Counted from the first letter of the stretch, positions 29,824-42,536 are shown. The stretch is 64,000 nucleotides of DNA from Cladopsammia gracilis (GCA_022457155.1 JAJGOT010000201.1:464001-528000); one strand, 5' to 3'. The notes: generated from the sequence alone by a model not told the origin. Program-made: numbers and translations.

Positions 29824-30303
29824 ATGGCCACACCACTCGAGGCGATCCCTGAAGAAACTCAAACTCCAACACCAACTCCAACTCCAACACCTGCACGCGT
29901 TACCTCTGAGGTCCCGAAAACAAAGCCAGAAAAGAACCCCGGCCGTGTTGCTGCTGGCAAAAAGGTTGCAGAGTACAACCGCCGGGCCCGTGAAGCAAAG
30001 AAAAAGGCCGAAGCACAAAAGGCCGCAACCTCAACAAGTGACACCACAAGTGCCACAACAAGTGAACCCTCAACAACTGACACCAACAACAACAACAACA
30101 ACAACTCAATCTTTTATATTCTGGGAGTTGGGGGGTTGGCTGTCTCTGTTATGGGTGTTTATTACCAACGCGAAGCCATAATGCAAAATCTTGGCCACAA
30201 ACCAAACACACTGACCCCACCACCAGCAAATACACCTACCCCACCACCAGAACAACCACCACCTCGAATTCCGGTAAGACAAGGAATTAAAAAAATGGAA
30301 TAA
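29824..30303 (+). CDS. Polinton Thr-Pro-rich membrane protein (copy B)
   Basis: This matches the copy A gene over its full length with the frame intact, and has the same TATATAC motif six bases before the ATG. See the entry at 1324 for domain order. Confidence 0.72.
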   Translation: MATPLEAIPEETQTPTPTPTPTPARVTSEVPKTKPEKNPGRVAAGKKVAEYNRRAREAKKKAEAQKAATSTSDTTSATTSEPSTTDTNNNNNNNSIFYILGVGGLAVSVMGVYYQREAIMQNLGHKPNTLTPPPANTPTPPPEQPPPRIPVRQGIKKME

Positions 30304-30336
30304 AAAATAAACACATATGTATACTGCACACAAACC

Positions 30337-30558
30337 ATGGCTGACAATAAGCTTGTGAAGTCTATCCTCGACGCCGCAACAATAACTGGCCTTGTCGCTG
30401 GTATTGGCTGGGTTGGCAAAAAGGTCGTCAAGGAAAATCTCACGGCCGACCCCAGCTCGAGTCTCATGAACTACGTGAAGTTCACTGCTGCCATGGCTGG
30501 GAGCATAGCTCTCAAGAAATACCTCGAGGACCAGAAGATCCTCCCTGCCTCAATGTAA
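30337..30558 (+). CDS. Polinton small two-helix membrane protein (copy B)
   Basis: The reading frame and upstream motif match copy A, with no frame damage. It has the same role and the same uncertainty as the entry at 1837. Confidence 0.7.
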   Translation: MADNKLVKSILDAATITGLVAGIGWVGKKVVKENLTADPSSSLMNYVKFTAAMAGSIALKKYLEDQKILPASM

Positions 30559-30579
30559 ATCATATATGTATATACAGGG

Positions 30580-31012
30580 ATGGCCTCAATCGCTATTATG
30601 GTTGGTGGGGCAATTTTGAATGCCGCTGCTTTCACTGGAGGCAACTATCTCGCAAAATATCTTTCCGGCGACAGTGGGAAAGCCGCTCTGGATGAGAAGA
30701 TCAGACACGACAAGGCGTTAGAGGCCTATCAAGCGGCCTACGCTAAATATCAGAAAGACCGCACAAAGCTCCTCGACTGGATTGCCAGCAATGATCGGAT
30801 CAAATATCAAGCGAAACACAACTTTCAAGACACTGACCAAGCTCTAGTGCTCTACAACCAAACACATCCTACAGAGGAACGAATTCAAACACTCCCCAAA
30901 GAGCCCGAGTTCTCTGACTTCTATAAACAGGCACACAGCAGAAACAAGGCGAACTCTTGTTTATCGGCATGGTGCCCTTGCTCTTGGATATGCAGCGTTT
31001 CGCTTTCTTTAA
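30580..31012 (+). pseudogene. Polinton two-TM protein, copy B, frameshifted
   Basis: The frame is intact to about residue 116, then one-base losses near 30929 and 30935 and another near 30970 shift the frame, so the C-terminal TM is lost and the frame runs on to 31413. Each change shortens a run of two or three identical bases relative to copy A. This is the start of the indel cluster at 30.9-32.5 kb. Confidence 0.7.
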
Positions 31013-31036
31013 AAAAAAATATTATATATACAAAAC

Positions 31037-31337
31037 ATGGGTCACGAAAGCTTGCATTCAAAGGAGCCATCATAACCACTGCAGCTGTGAGTCTCACTTG
31101 GTTATGGTTTGAAGGCATGTACGTATTACTTGGATCTTTTTCCCAGCCGCATGATGAAAGGCGTAGCCAGCCGCATGATGAAATACGTGAAAGGAGTAAC
31201 CGGAGGTTTGCTAAAATACGTGAAAGGAGTAACCGGAGGCTTGCTAAAATACGTGAAAGGAGTAACCGGAGGCTTGATGAAATACGTGAAAGGCGTAACC
31301 GCCTACTCTTGAACAGAAGGAGAAAGCTAATGTATAA
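31037..31337 (+). pseudogene. Polinton repeat protein, copy B, frame-disrupted
   Basis: This corresponds to 2540-2842. One-base losses near 31050 and 31309 change the frame relative to copy A. The 33-bp repeat keeps the same unit count. The upstream motif has become ATTATATATACAAA, with the ATG at 31037. Confidence 0.5.
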
Positions 31338-31340
31338 TAT

Positions 31341-32321
31341 ATGGATGCGAAACTCTCAAAGATTATTACAGCCCAAAGGCTACTGGAAAGGCTTGCTGCT
31401 GTCAAAAAGCTAGCTGCAGCAGCAAGGTCTCTGAAGAGGTGGTTAAAAAGTGGCTCGTCAAACAAGCCCTTTGGCAAGTATATTCCCTGCACCACGCATA
31501 TCCCTCGGCCAAGTTTGATGTCCAGACTCCTAATGCGGTGCATCAAGCGGATCTACTTTTTTTTACCTCACGACAAACTGCCTCATGGGCGAAAGATTTA
31601 CAAATATGCTTTGACAGTTGTTGATGTGGCTAGCCGTTACAAAGCAGCAGAGCCCTTGACTTCGAAAGAGTCTGATGAAGTTTCGAAGGCGCTTACACGT
31701 ATTTACAGGCGTGGGCCTTTGAAATGGCCACAACTGTTGCAAGTCGATCCGGGGACAGAGTTTATGGGAGCTGTGACTAAAGAGACTGGGGCTCATAAAA
31801 AACCATTCGCCGTGGGCGCGTTGATATCCACAGAGACCAAGGGATTGTTGAAAGATTCAACAGAACCCTAGCTGAACGATTGTTTGGTTACCAGTACGCA
31901 GTTGAAATGAATCTGCCCTCTGGCCGTTCGACTGCTTGGGTTAAAAGATTGCCAGATGTTATCTCTGCCTTGAACAATGAAGTAACAAGATTGACTGGCA
32001 AGAAGCCGCTCAAGCAATCAAAGAGAAAGCCACCTCAGCCAAACCCGCAACCCATATGCTAGACCTGTTGGGGTGAATGAAAAGAAGCTCCCTCCTCGGG
32101 TTAATTTGCGATATCTGTATTACCCCGGTGAGCTAGAAGGCGGTAGTCGACGGGCGACAGATCCGATCTGGTCTTTGAAAGTCTACAACATCGAGAAGGC
32201 TGTCACCAAGCCAGATGCGCCTGTCGTGTATTATCTATACGACGGCCCCAAGCGCGGGTTTGTCCGTGAGGAGTTGATGGTTGTGCCTGAGGGCACTCAG
32301 TTGCCACCCGCTGGGCTGTGA
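31341..32321 (+). pseudogene. INT: Polinton integrase, copy B, multiple frameshifts
   Basis: The same gene is broken by at least ten one-base losses and one two-base gain (near 31362, 31374, 31390, 31421, 31482, 31496, 31508, 31583, 31800, 32007 and 32051). Almost all are shortenings of runs of two to four identical bases. Substitutions relative to copy A are nearly absent. The DDE motifs are still readable in separate frames. Sequencing error explains this pattern better than decay. Confidence 0.8.
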
Positions 32322-35300
32322 AACTCGATCGGTTCTGTGTGGATACGTCTGGCAGCACCCAACGCTTGTCGTAATAAGCGGAAAGACCAGCTTGTGCTGT
32401 TCGTACGTGTACATGGCCCGTTGTGCATTCGAAAGCCCTGTTTGGGCCATGTCCTTGTGGCCTTCAAGGGCTCTTTCGTACCTTTCCCAGCGAAGCTCGT
32501 TCTGATTCTTGTTGACGCCCTTGGAGGACATCTTGGCCTCGCCGCTTTCCTCGTCTTCTACGTAATAACACTTGCTGCACAGAGCGATGGCCCGTGTACC
32601 TTCCTTCTCAAGCTTGAATAAGCCCGGCTCTCTACCACTCCACTTGTCCCACGCCAACCAATTCTTCTTCTCCGCCTCGAACTGCTGGCGGAGCTCCGGG
32701 CGAACTGCTTCTTCGAGAGTGTCAGTTGCAAGAGCGAAGTACATGCTGTCCGTGTCCATCTGGATGAGCTCGAAGTCGCGCCTGTCGATGAAGTAATCAA
32801 GGAACTCGTAGTAGAACTGCAGCATGCGGAGGTGGGCAAGTTGATACACAACAATACCGACTTGAAAGGGGCGGTTTATGGTGACCTTTTGCTTGCGCAG
32901 CTCGATCTTGTAGGCCTCTCCGATCTCTTCGAGGTCTTCGAACAAGGGTGAGCGGAGATTCTTGTCGACCTCGTCCTCGTCAGTTGTGTACACAGTTCTT
33001 GTTTGGCGCTCCACGGCTTCGATGAACTTACCGTAGGCACTGTTGCCAAGGAGCTTGAATACTTCGGCAAGCAGTGCCTTCTCCCTGTCGGCGTCGCCTT
33101 TCCTGCGGCATTCGGCGACCTCGCGAACGAACCAGTTGAAAACCTTTTGCGGGTTGTAATCGATGGTGCGGTAGACTGCCGTAATCTTGAGGCCTCTCTT
33201 GAGATACCACCCCAAGAGGGGTGCGTAGATAAGCATCTTTTTCGCTGACAACACACCCAGAAGCTTTTTCTGCTCGGGAAAGCGGGTTCGGCCGCTTTCT
33301 TGGAGGTAAGCGTGCATATGCTGGGGCACACATTCGTTGGGCACTGCTTGGTTGATGAAGAGCGGGGGAAACTCTTCGAACTGCTCCAATTAGTCCTGGG
33401 GGCCTTTGATGTCCACCTCCGCAAAGCCGAACCATCTGCCTGTTCGCAGCTTATCTTGGATAACTCTCGCCGCCTCCACTGGGTCTTCGTAATGTACAAC
33501 CTTCTCTTTACCGCAGGGCATCTCCTGCAGCATCGTGCTGGGGTAAAGGGAGTTAGCATCGAACCCCACAATCCGTTTCGTGATGCGAGCTAAGTCGCCG
33601 TATTTGTGAGAGCGGATGTGGGTTTCGCCGGCTACATGTTTGCGGGTGAAGACCAGGCTTGGACCTCCAACCACAGCCCCCTTCAGCATGGCATACGCTT
33701 CTGGGCCGGGTGCGAATAGTTGTGGAGCATTGCGCCCTCTCAGGCTGCCTCGCAAGACGTATTGCATCGATACCCCAGGCAAGGAGACCGCATCTTTGAA
33801 GATGTCAACACCGAGGCTCGTGTAAAACCCCTTCATCGTTTGGAGAGCTTCGAGGAAGGGAGCCACATCGAGGTTGTTATAATGCTCAAGCCAGTCCCCG
33901 AAGGTCTTCATGCCTTTCTCGTGAAAGATGCGATTGCATTCTTTGTGCTCCTCAGGAGAAAGAATGAAGTCGTTTTTGAGTTGTGAGTACCAGCACTCGT
34001 GTGGGGGAAGCCCAGGGTAATCAAGCTTGTCAGGGCTGTCAAACCACTCGTATGGGAGCCAGGACTTGGTCTGTGTCGCTCCATACGTCTTTACCCACTT
34101 GTCGTACGTAATGCCTGGGGCCAAATAATTCACAATGTCCAAGAACTTGTAGCTTGGGGTGTTGATGAACATGATGCGCCCTCTTTCTCAGCGGCGAAGA
34201 CCTCGTTCTCACCAGCGAGATGAGCGACAAAGTACTTGCGGATAAGCTTAAGATCGTAATGGCCTGAGTTGAATCCGACCACAGGAACTTGGTTGCACCA
34301 TTTGTCGATGAGCTTGAGTTGCTTCTCAGGGAGAGTCTCAAGGTCTGGGGGCATATATTGGTCAGCCACAGCCTTGCGGATGGCTACGGCTCGCCGCTCA
34401 AGAGAGGCATAAAACAGAGCGATAAGCTCGTCAGGGTCTTTTGAGCAAATGTACTCAGGCTCAGGGTTCAACGTGTCGGCAATGGAGACTGAGATGGGCA
34501 CATGCTCGCTTTCATAAGAGAGATCATGTGTTGGGCGAGCTGCCTTGGTCTTGTCCTGATACGCTTCGAAGTCGTAGACGATCGCGTGTGGATAGGTTTT
34601 GTTTCTTTTCTGTGGGCAACGGACCTTCAACCAAGGATAAGGCCTTTCATGCTCCCACCTTTCAATCACGTCGTACCCTGCAGCTTGAAGCAACTTAGTT
34701 CGTTGCAGAGTCTTTTGGTAAGCAACCTTCCTTGTGATTGTTTTGCCTTTACGGTCAGTTGTGATCACTTCGTTTCTTTGTTCAGGTGCAGGAAAACACT
34801 CTAAACAACCATGCCAGAAACAGCCGTGAAACTGAAACACTGTCTTGCTTTCTGGATGATAGCCGTCGACTGGAGCCCCACAAATATACCTCTCACCGCC
34901 ATGACCGCATCTGTGGTGGTGGATGTGCTTTTCGGCATCTTTCGCCACCCACTCGAGCCAACACACTGCCTTGACACCGAAACCGCCTTCTGGGTAAAAG
35001 GCTTTCTCAAAAGCTGACTCTGGAGGAAGGACACGTTTACCAGGGCAGTCGATTTTGGTTTGGCCTCGAGTACACGTCTTGACGTGGCGCTTCAAGTTAT
35101 CAGCCCGTGTAAACCTCCCGCCACACTCACCACAAGTGTAATTGTTTGTGACTTTATTGAGATCGGTTATCAAGAAGGCGTGTTCCTCATAGATGCCGAT
35201 GGTCATGGTTGAAGGGCCAACCTTGTCGTAATTCGCGGGGGAGTGGGCTAAAATGAAGTCACCATTGGGGAGAACAAGGTAGGCTGCAATGCCTTGCTTG

Positions 35301-36057
35301 AAATGCTTTTCGATTTTGGAGAAGTGCCGCAAAGTTAGCTGGTCTCGAAGCCTAGGATAAAGAGCAAAGAAGCTTTCCGCGAGTTCTCTGGTTTTGCGGA
35401 TGTTGTCTCTTTTATGGGCTCCTCGATGGACAGCCAAGCAACGAAAGAGACAAAGATTGTCTTTGAAGTTGTCAAGGGCAATGACTTCTCTTTTGTTGCG
35501 AAGCCAATCAGGAAGCCACCCGAGCCCTATTTGCAGAGGTTGCCGATCAAGCACGACTTTGACCTCGAACAGGACTGCGCGTTCGTAAACCCATTTGGTG
35601 TTAGGCCTTTTGAGTTTTGCGTTTTGGAGACGAAGCTCTTCCTGAGATTGCAACCACTGGCGGGTCTCGGAGAGAGTGGCTAGCCAAGGTCCGGGTCGAT
35701 TGTTTTGATAAAACTGCCTCACCACGTCGTCTTCAGTGTTTCTTAACTCGACTGTAGAGATTAACTGATTGCGTGTCGTGTGTGAACATGTTGTTTGATT
35801 TTGTTCAAAATTCTGGCGACAAGAGGTTTTTCGAGATCAGTTGTAAAACGAAACCGGACAATTCGTCTGCCGTGTTCAACCCATCGATCAACCCGATCAT
35901 AGACTTGAACAAATTGTTCAAAATCTAAGTCCTGTGGGTTGTTTCGAGGCTCTTCGGCAGGTTCGAACTGCTCAAGATTTCGTGCCTGTTCGTCCAGCCA
36001 AGCAATCAGCTCGCGTTTATCGTCATCACGCCGTCTTCGTTGTCGGGGTTGCGCCAT
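32297..36057 (-). pseudogene. POLB: Polinton DNA polymerase B, copy B, several breaks
   Basis: This is the same gene as at 3810-7573. Breaks seen against copy A are one lost C near 35765, one lost C near 34191, an in-frame TAA at 33390-33392 between motif A and motif B, a 3-bp gain near 32831, and several one-base losses between 32346 and 32445 that scramble the C-terminus. The region 32.5-34.1 kb is otherwise nearly identical to copy A, and exonuclease and polymerase motifs are all present. Copy B keeps the base that copy A lost near 4920, so the two copies complement each other for gene-model purposes. Confidence 0.88.
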
Positions 36058-36131
36058 TGCGTATATACAAGGATTTTAGTTTTCTTCAATTGGTTATGTC
36101 TAGCTTGCCGGGGTTTGAGGGAGGGGTATAG

Positions 36132-36313
36132 AGTAGTGATTGGGGAGGGACGTCAAATGCGGATTTTCAGAGCCCCAAATAAGCCGCCAAACGCCCGAAT
36201 TACCGGGCCCCCAGGTCGAATGCAATGAGGCCTGGGGGCCCGGTAATTCGGGCGTTTGGCGGCTTATTTGGGGCTCTGAAAATCCGCATTTGACTCCCTC
36301 CCCAATCACTACT
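36132..36313. repeat. Terminal foldback palindrome of Polinton-1 (copy B)
   Basis: This is the same 182-bp palindrome as in copy A, including the one-base bulge and the 15-base loop, directly followed by the Helitron 3' fragment at 36314. Confidence 0.9.
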
Positions 36314-38065
36314 CAGTGATTGGGAGCGTGATGTACCTTTCTTAGGGGTTAACCGCACCCTGATCCAATAAGTTTGAGTACATGCATCCCCAGACTCTGG
36401 AAGTGATACACTGTATCTAACAGGAAGTCACAAGAAGATGCTACATATTGCATTGATCTCTTCAGTCATCACTTCAAACGTCTTTCAAGTTGTCATCTGT
36501 GGCAAATAGGTAACTGCTCACTTAATGGAGGTCAAATTACAGTAATCCCCCCCCACCCTAATCATTATTTGCACTCAAAAATTATAACATTTGTTACAGT
36601 TACAATTGTTTTATTTGAATACCAGAAATATGTACTGATTACATGGTATTTTGTAATACGGTGGCCAGTGTTTGTTATTGGTGGTCAGCGGATGGTTGCC
36701 AGGTGAGATTCTTGGGGAATGGAATCTATTTAAAATGTATATTTTTTCCGAAAAATTTCATTTTCCCAGTCTCATGTGATGACAATCCGCTGACCAAGTT
36801 GTCCGACTTGCCTTTGAGTATGAATTTGGAAGGTTAATGACTGTCATTCCTTACATGCAATTAATACTGTGGAATGAATAAGGCCAAATCTAGATTATAT
36901 TTAGGATGGATCATATTGTACAGAATTTCATCCTTGTCATTATTTCAGTATGAAATAATGATTTTCAGTGTTTTTGAAGAGAATGTACAAAAGCTTGTTG
37001 AATCTAATCAAATTAAAGGTAAATCAAGGTTTTATTTTTTGTTGTTGAAAAGCACCACCTTGTTAGTTTACAGTTAAGTCTTAACAAAAGGTTGGCTAAA
37101 ATTAATTTTGTGAATTGCAGAATCATAAAATATGTTTTTAAAATTTGAAGTTGAATATAATCCTGGAGTTCTTATATTGAAAGCAGTTTAATTTTGTGTA
37201 CGTTGAACAATCTTTTTCTCTTGATGAGATGAGTTATCGAGATTTAACTGTATCTTTTTTTGTCACTTACCTGCCAGAAGTGGTTAGGATGTAAAGAGTA
37301 GCAACACTAGCTAAACTAAAATCTATGAAGTCTATTTGGAAAAATTATGTTATGTGGATTTTTGTGATAGTCACTTACCTTCACAATAAAAAATATTTGG
37401 TATTTAGAGACTGTGGCTATGTGAGATTTAAATAGAAAGATGTATTTATGAAATGCAGACGGTTAATGTGAACGCAAACTAATGGCGCTGCTGATAGTGA
37501 TGTGCAGTGATTTCAGCTAGTTGTTGTAATCGTTCTTCTTCTCTGAGCCTCTTTTGTAATTGCTTGCTTTTACCTATCATCTGCAATCTTTGAAAGGACA
37601 ATGGCGTAGAGCGTACTCTAGAGAGTGCAACAAAACTACATCCTGCAGCTCTTTCTGCTTTTCCGAGGTCAATAACCACTCTAGACAATGTTTGTCCTTG
37701 CGACTTGTGAATTGTCATTGCATACCGTAACCGAAGTGGCAGTTGCTGTCTTGACAATCGCTGCCCTTCAGTCTCCCATTCAAATAAGTGTGGTGGTATT
37801 GGGACAATCTGAGGGTGTGTGTGCAGAAAAGATGGTCCTGTGTAGTGCTGAAAGTCAACCAGTGCTGCAATAGGCAAACATGGGGGAGGGCGTTCAGGAT
37901 GAAAGATGAGGTCATGTACAACACCTGATGCACCATTACACAGTCCAACTTCCTGCCAAAGGTTGCAGGTTAGCATCACAGCTGCTCCTCGTGCGAGAAA
38001 TATGACTGACTCAAGACCTCCAGCATCATCTGATGTGGCGGCCTTTGCATTTCTGCCTGAATGAA
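36314..38065 (-). mobile_element. Truncated Helitron 3' fragment (copy B), with helicase C-terminus
   Basis: This is the same fragment as 7830-9584. The helicase C-terminal frame is intact here (37479 to 38065, continuing out of frame of the element to 38129). Motifs are as in copy A. The fragment ends at the same TGAATGAA boundary. Confidence 0.85.
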
Positions 38066-38424
38066 GACCAGTACTATACCCAGTCTTAAACCCCAGGGAA
38101 GGGACTCCCTGGATGGGGGAGCTTGTCAAAAATTTTTAAAAAAACACCCTAAAGGAATAAGAATCTTTTCTTACGATGGTCAAGCGGTACCAGTCTACAA
38201 ATTTTTACTCCTAAAAGGTTTGACAAGCACCCCCGTCATTTTTATATGGGAGTTTCCACTGTCTAAAACTGCAGATAATATATGTTCATCTTACTCATGT
38301 GGTAAATTTTTATAAGGTATATATCATTCACAAAAGTCTATTGCAAACTTTTCAATCATAGTACATGTAAATCATTCAAAAGGTCACACAACAGTGAAAT
38401 TGGTTTGAAATGAAAATGCTGTAC

Positions 38425-38631
38425 CTGAATCAGTAAAGTATTCTGAAATGCTTTTTGACTTCGTTGTAGAATTTTTGCTCAAGGCTGTTGCATCTTCTTT
38501 ATCCGTTCCAGAAACTTCCACTTCTTCATTATGCAGAGGTTGTTCTTTTGAGTGAGGGTTGTTAGCTGCCTCTGGTGATTCTACTAAAGTCTGTTCTAAA
38601 CCAACTTCTGGTGATCCAGCACTGGAAAGCT
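38425..38631 (-). other. Possible host exon of 207 bp (copy B)
   Basis: The acceptor TTTTTTTAG/A and the donor TTCAG/GTACAG flank 207 bp, a multiple of three with both ends in phase 1. The peptide is hydrophilic and rich in Ser, Glu, Thr and Lys (SPEVGLEQTLVESPEAANN, SKSISEYFTDS). It lies on the same strand as the adjacent truncated Helitron, so capture by a Helitron is one option, and a leftover of a resident gene is another. I do not recognise the protein. Confidence 0.35.
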
Positions 38632-39185
38632 CTAAAAAAAAACAGAACTGTAACTGAGATACATTTACATGATCCATATCGTTCTTGCTTGGGTGGCCAG
38701 AGATTATCTGGAGACTCTGTTATGTGGACAAACAACACTTCACATGGAGAAATGCCTCTTCAATACTCCAAATTAAAGGAGACTTAAGCGACAACATGCA
38801 AGACAATGTTAAAAACGTGGGAAAAGGTTTTTATATTAAAAGCGACATTTCGTCAATCTGTCTCGTTGGAAACTCGATGATAGCTTTCTTGAAGATCCGA
38901 AATATGCACAGATGATAAACAGCGTAAATTGCAATTAGCTTAATAAATTTCAAGAAATTTTTAGACAAAATGGTATTATGGGATTTAATTAAAGCCAGCC
39001 GTGTGTCCGTGCGTAAGTGTGAGCGTTGCGCAGGACTAGCTCGCGAGCGCGTGTGACGTCGCAAAACATGTGCATATGACGTTACACAACATCCAGGATC
39101 TCAGCAATTTTGAAACCAAAGCGAGGCTTTGTTTTTTGGGCAGCTAAACGGCCGATGTCACGTCAGCTGCAGTAAACACTCTAAC

Positions 39186-39186
<1 letters not shown>

Positions 39187-39217
<31 letters not shown>

Positions 39218-39625
39218 TAAACTTTGTCAAAAGGCCTGGATCACTCACAGAGCAAGCTCCACTACGATGTCCAGAAAAGAAAAAAAGAAAACTTGTGATA
39301 CAAATACTAACAAAATACTGACAATAATGACAATACTTTAGAAACAGCTAGATAAAAAAGGCAATAAGAAAAAAAAAAGAATGGGGAGGACATTGATTAA
39401 AAAAATCAACAACATACGATCAAGCAAGCTGTTCAATGGCCGACTAGAGTGGCACCTTATACACACTCTCTTGAAGGTCTGCGGGGTGTCGACATCATAA
39501 ACAGACTCAGTGAGATACATGTAGTGATTTAAAATAAACTTTCTTAAAGTGCGCTACTGAACAGTCAATGTTCAGGAGGTGGGTTGGTAGAGTATTCCAG
39601 ATTCTTGGGGCTCTACAGTAAAAAC
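39187..39625 (-). mobile_element. 5'-truncated LINE 3' end with (TTTA)n tail (copy B)
   Basis: This is the duplicate of 10704-11140, with the same tail length and the same ORF2 C-terminal remnant near 39515-39620. Confidence 0.6.
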
Positions 39626-40424
39626 TCTTCTCTTCTTAGTCACCTATTTTTTTAGTCAAACTTTTCAACATTATTTTTGTCCAGATTCTATGCAACCTGG
39701 TTATTTTCTACCAAAATGCAAAGTTCAAAAATGGCTAAGACACGCTAAGTATGTATGACTAGCTATTGCAGCCAGCTTTGTAGGTCAACCATCATCTTGG
39801 TTGGATGAGAAAGTCCTGAGTATAAATGAGCCTTCTTCAATTTGGGTCAGCTGACTCACCACTACAAAAACAATCGTTATTTTGGTGGCCATTTTGAGGT
39901 CCTGTAGTTCAAGAAGCATTTGGTCTGAGTGCTCTATGTTTAAAATAAAGATTTTGCTTACTTAAGTTACACTCCTGTGAGCAGGAAGCGACAAGATTAC
40001 ATTTGATCGTGCTCAACTTTGTGAGGCGGCGTGCAGTGCCTGTCAATTGAAGTGGCACTCTGATTGGCTAACTTTTAAAACAGTTTGTCGGGTGCTCACG
40101 GTAGGGCACATCGCACCGTAAACAAAATCATTAAAATGATGATCAAACAACAACAAAATTGCAAAATATTGAATATGGTTGATGTTCTGCATTGTCCACA
40201 TAAGCGTATTCAGCTTATGAGGGAGAGTCACGGGGAGACGCCATATAATGTAGTCGCGTAAAAGAGCTCCGTGTCAGGGCAACTCAAAACTGGAAATATT
40301 CCTTATTTTCATGGAAAAAAGCCCTTTTCCAGCACAGTAAAACGCAAAAACAGAAGCAGTTCTTCAAATTCTTCAGGTTTGGGTTCGCCGGCGGATATAA
40401 CGTGTAGAGAGTCCAAGTGCTAGC

Positions 40425-40904
40425 ATGGATGAACGTTTAATGAGAAAATTGACTCTGTGTTGCCAAACTGAACAAACTGGAAGAAATTAACTCAAATCTT
40501 AATGGTATTGTCGCCAACGTCAAGAGCTTAGAAGTCAAGGTAACCTCCATATGCGTCGAACTTCAGCATACAAAGGATAAACAGAAATCGCAGGACGGCA
40601 AGATTAATGCGATTGAACTAAGCGCTCAGTTAAACGATAACAGATTGGAGACTGTCAAAGCTACTGTTGCCAGAGTCAAGCAAGATTCATCGAGCTCCTC
40701 TGAGCAAATGGAAAAGAAGCTGCTCTGTTTGAAAACCTATAGTAGGCGAGAGAATTTTAAAATTGCTGGAATACCAGAACAAGGGCAACCTATATAGAGA
40801 GGATGGAAGACACACGAGGCGTGCTGATAGACTTTCTTCAAAAACAACTGAGGATAGAAAAGCCAGAACTGATAGAATTTCAACGCATCCATCATTTATT
40901 GCCG
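40425..40904 (+). pseudogene. LINE ORF1-like fragment (copy B)
   Basis: This duplicates 11941-12420 with the same coiled-coil and YSRRENF motif and the same stops. Confidence 0.7.
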
Positions 40905-42536
40905 TCTCGTTAATGAGTTAGAACGACAGGTTAATAAAAAAGAAGAATCTTGATAGTGAGGGGGGGGGGGGGGTGTAAAATCGAATATTCAATTTTTTCG
41001 AAGAGTACATACGCGACAAATATTTTATGTACAATGCAATAATGTCATTTTATTCCGCGAGACATTTAGTTATTGGAGCAACGGATGAACAGGGATGAAC
41101 TTCACTTTACAGTAGAACAGAAAGTGGAGTCTTGCTAAATAAAGAACGTAAAGGCAACGGTATGAAGGCTTTAAAAGTCATTTGCCGGTGACTGCAGAAG
41201 TGGTTAGAACTAGTGCAGGCTCATCAACGGTTTTTGACTGTGAAATGAGTGCTTGTTAGTGAATGTTATAAATAGCATTGTTATGATCATCTACTGGTGC
41301 ATTTGTAGGACATAAATAGGAAATATTCATAGGATAAATTTTTTCTTTTGATTTTACATCAATAAATACCGTATCTTTATTTTTTTTTCAGTTGTGTCTT
41401 AATAGTATTAAGTCTGTCAGGTTGTAGTGCACAGTAGTGAAAACCTCTATTCACTGATAACTTGAATGTCGTGTGTAAAATGTACTGCCTCTAATATGGA
41501 AAGCAGCTTTCCCAGTTGGAGCTGTTTTCAAAACTTTAATATCATCTGGATTTTCTCCTGCAATACTATTGAAATATCTGACTGATGAGTGCTTCATATG
41601 GCAATGATTCAAAATTTAAAAACCGACAGAACAAAAGCCAAATCCATACTCTTGCATAATCAAACCGAAAGATTTTTAGTTAGCTTAATCGGCAAAATCT
41701 TACCTTTCTAACATACTATTACATAATCATGACACCTCAACATTTAATACCCATTTAAAATTGAAATAACTCTTTCATAAATCAAACCGTAATAGCAATG
41801 ATTCAGTATTCCAATGACTACTAAAAAAGGGACATTGACGTTAATTGTGCGCAAAAGTAAATCCAATGTATAATGCAATCAAATTAGGTCCCTCCACATA
41901 TGCCGAATCTAATATAAATGAGCAACAACAATATATTTTGCCAGGAGCCATAGTCACCGAAAGAAACCGTGAGCGTTGGCCCCACACATGCAAAGCCATA
42001 TTAAAGACGTCTTGAGCTATTTTTCGCAGAAATTGCGCCACCATTGACGCAATGAGAGCGCCTGCACCTACTACCTTACAATGCAAACGTTCCAGTTTCT
42101 TTGCAATTTGGTTGGACCACATTTAGTACAACAAGACACAAATATGCGACGAGAGAGGCATGAAAATAGAACGCTTTTTATTTCCAATTTGACAGCGTTG
42201 TCTGATAAATGACCACAACTGGCTTCTCATTGGCTAAAATTAATTGCCGACTCGCTTAAGCTACCTGCTTTCGTGCCTTAAATTTAACGAGTGTTTATTT
42301 AATAACTTTAAGCGAGTTGAAAAGCAACTCTTTTCACGAAATTTCCGGTTGTCACTCGCTAATCGACCACATCTAGTACAACAAGACGCAAATATGCGAC
42401 GAGAGAGGCATGAAATAGAAAGCGTGCTTTATTTCCGATTTGACAGCCTTGTCGGATAAATGACCACAACTGGCTTCTCATTGGCTAAAATTAATTGCCG
42501 ACTAGCTTAAGCTACCTGCTTTCCTGCCTTAAATTT

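Larger units (their letters stand above)
25168..36313. mobile_element. Polinton-1 (Maverick), copy B, left end missing
   Basis: This is the most complete copy, about 11.1 kb. It adds the Thr-Pro/TM ORF, coiled-coil membrane protein and major capsid protein to the genes seen in copy A. The left terminus is absent because the duplication junction cuts into it at 25168. No adenain-type protease is visible in the retained part. Capsid protein plus packaging ATPase indicate a virion-forming ancestry. Confidence 0.9.
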
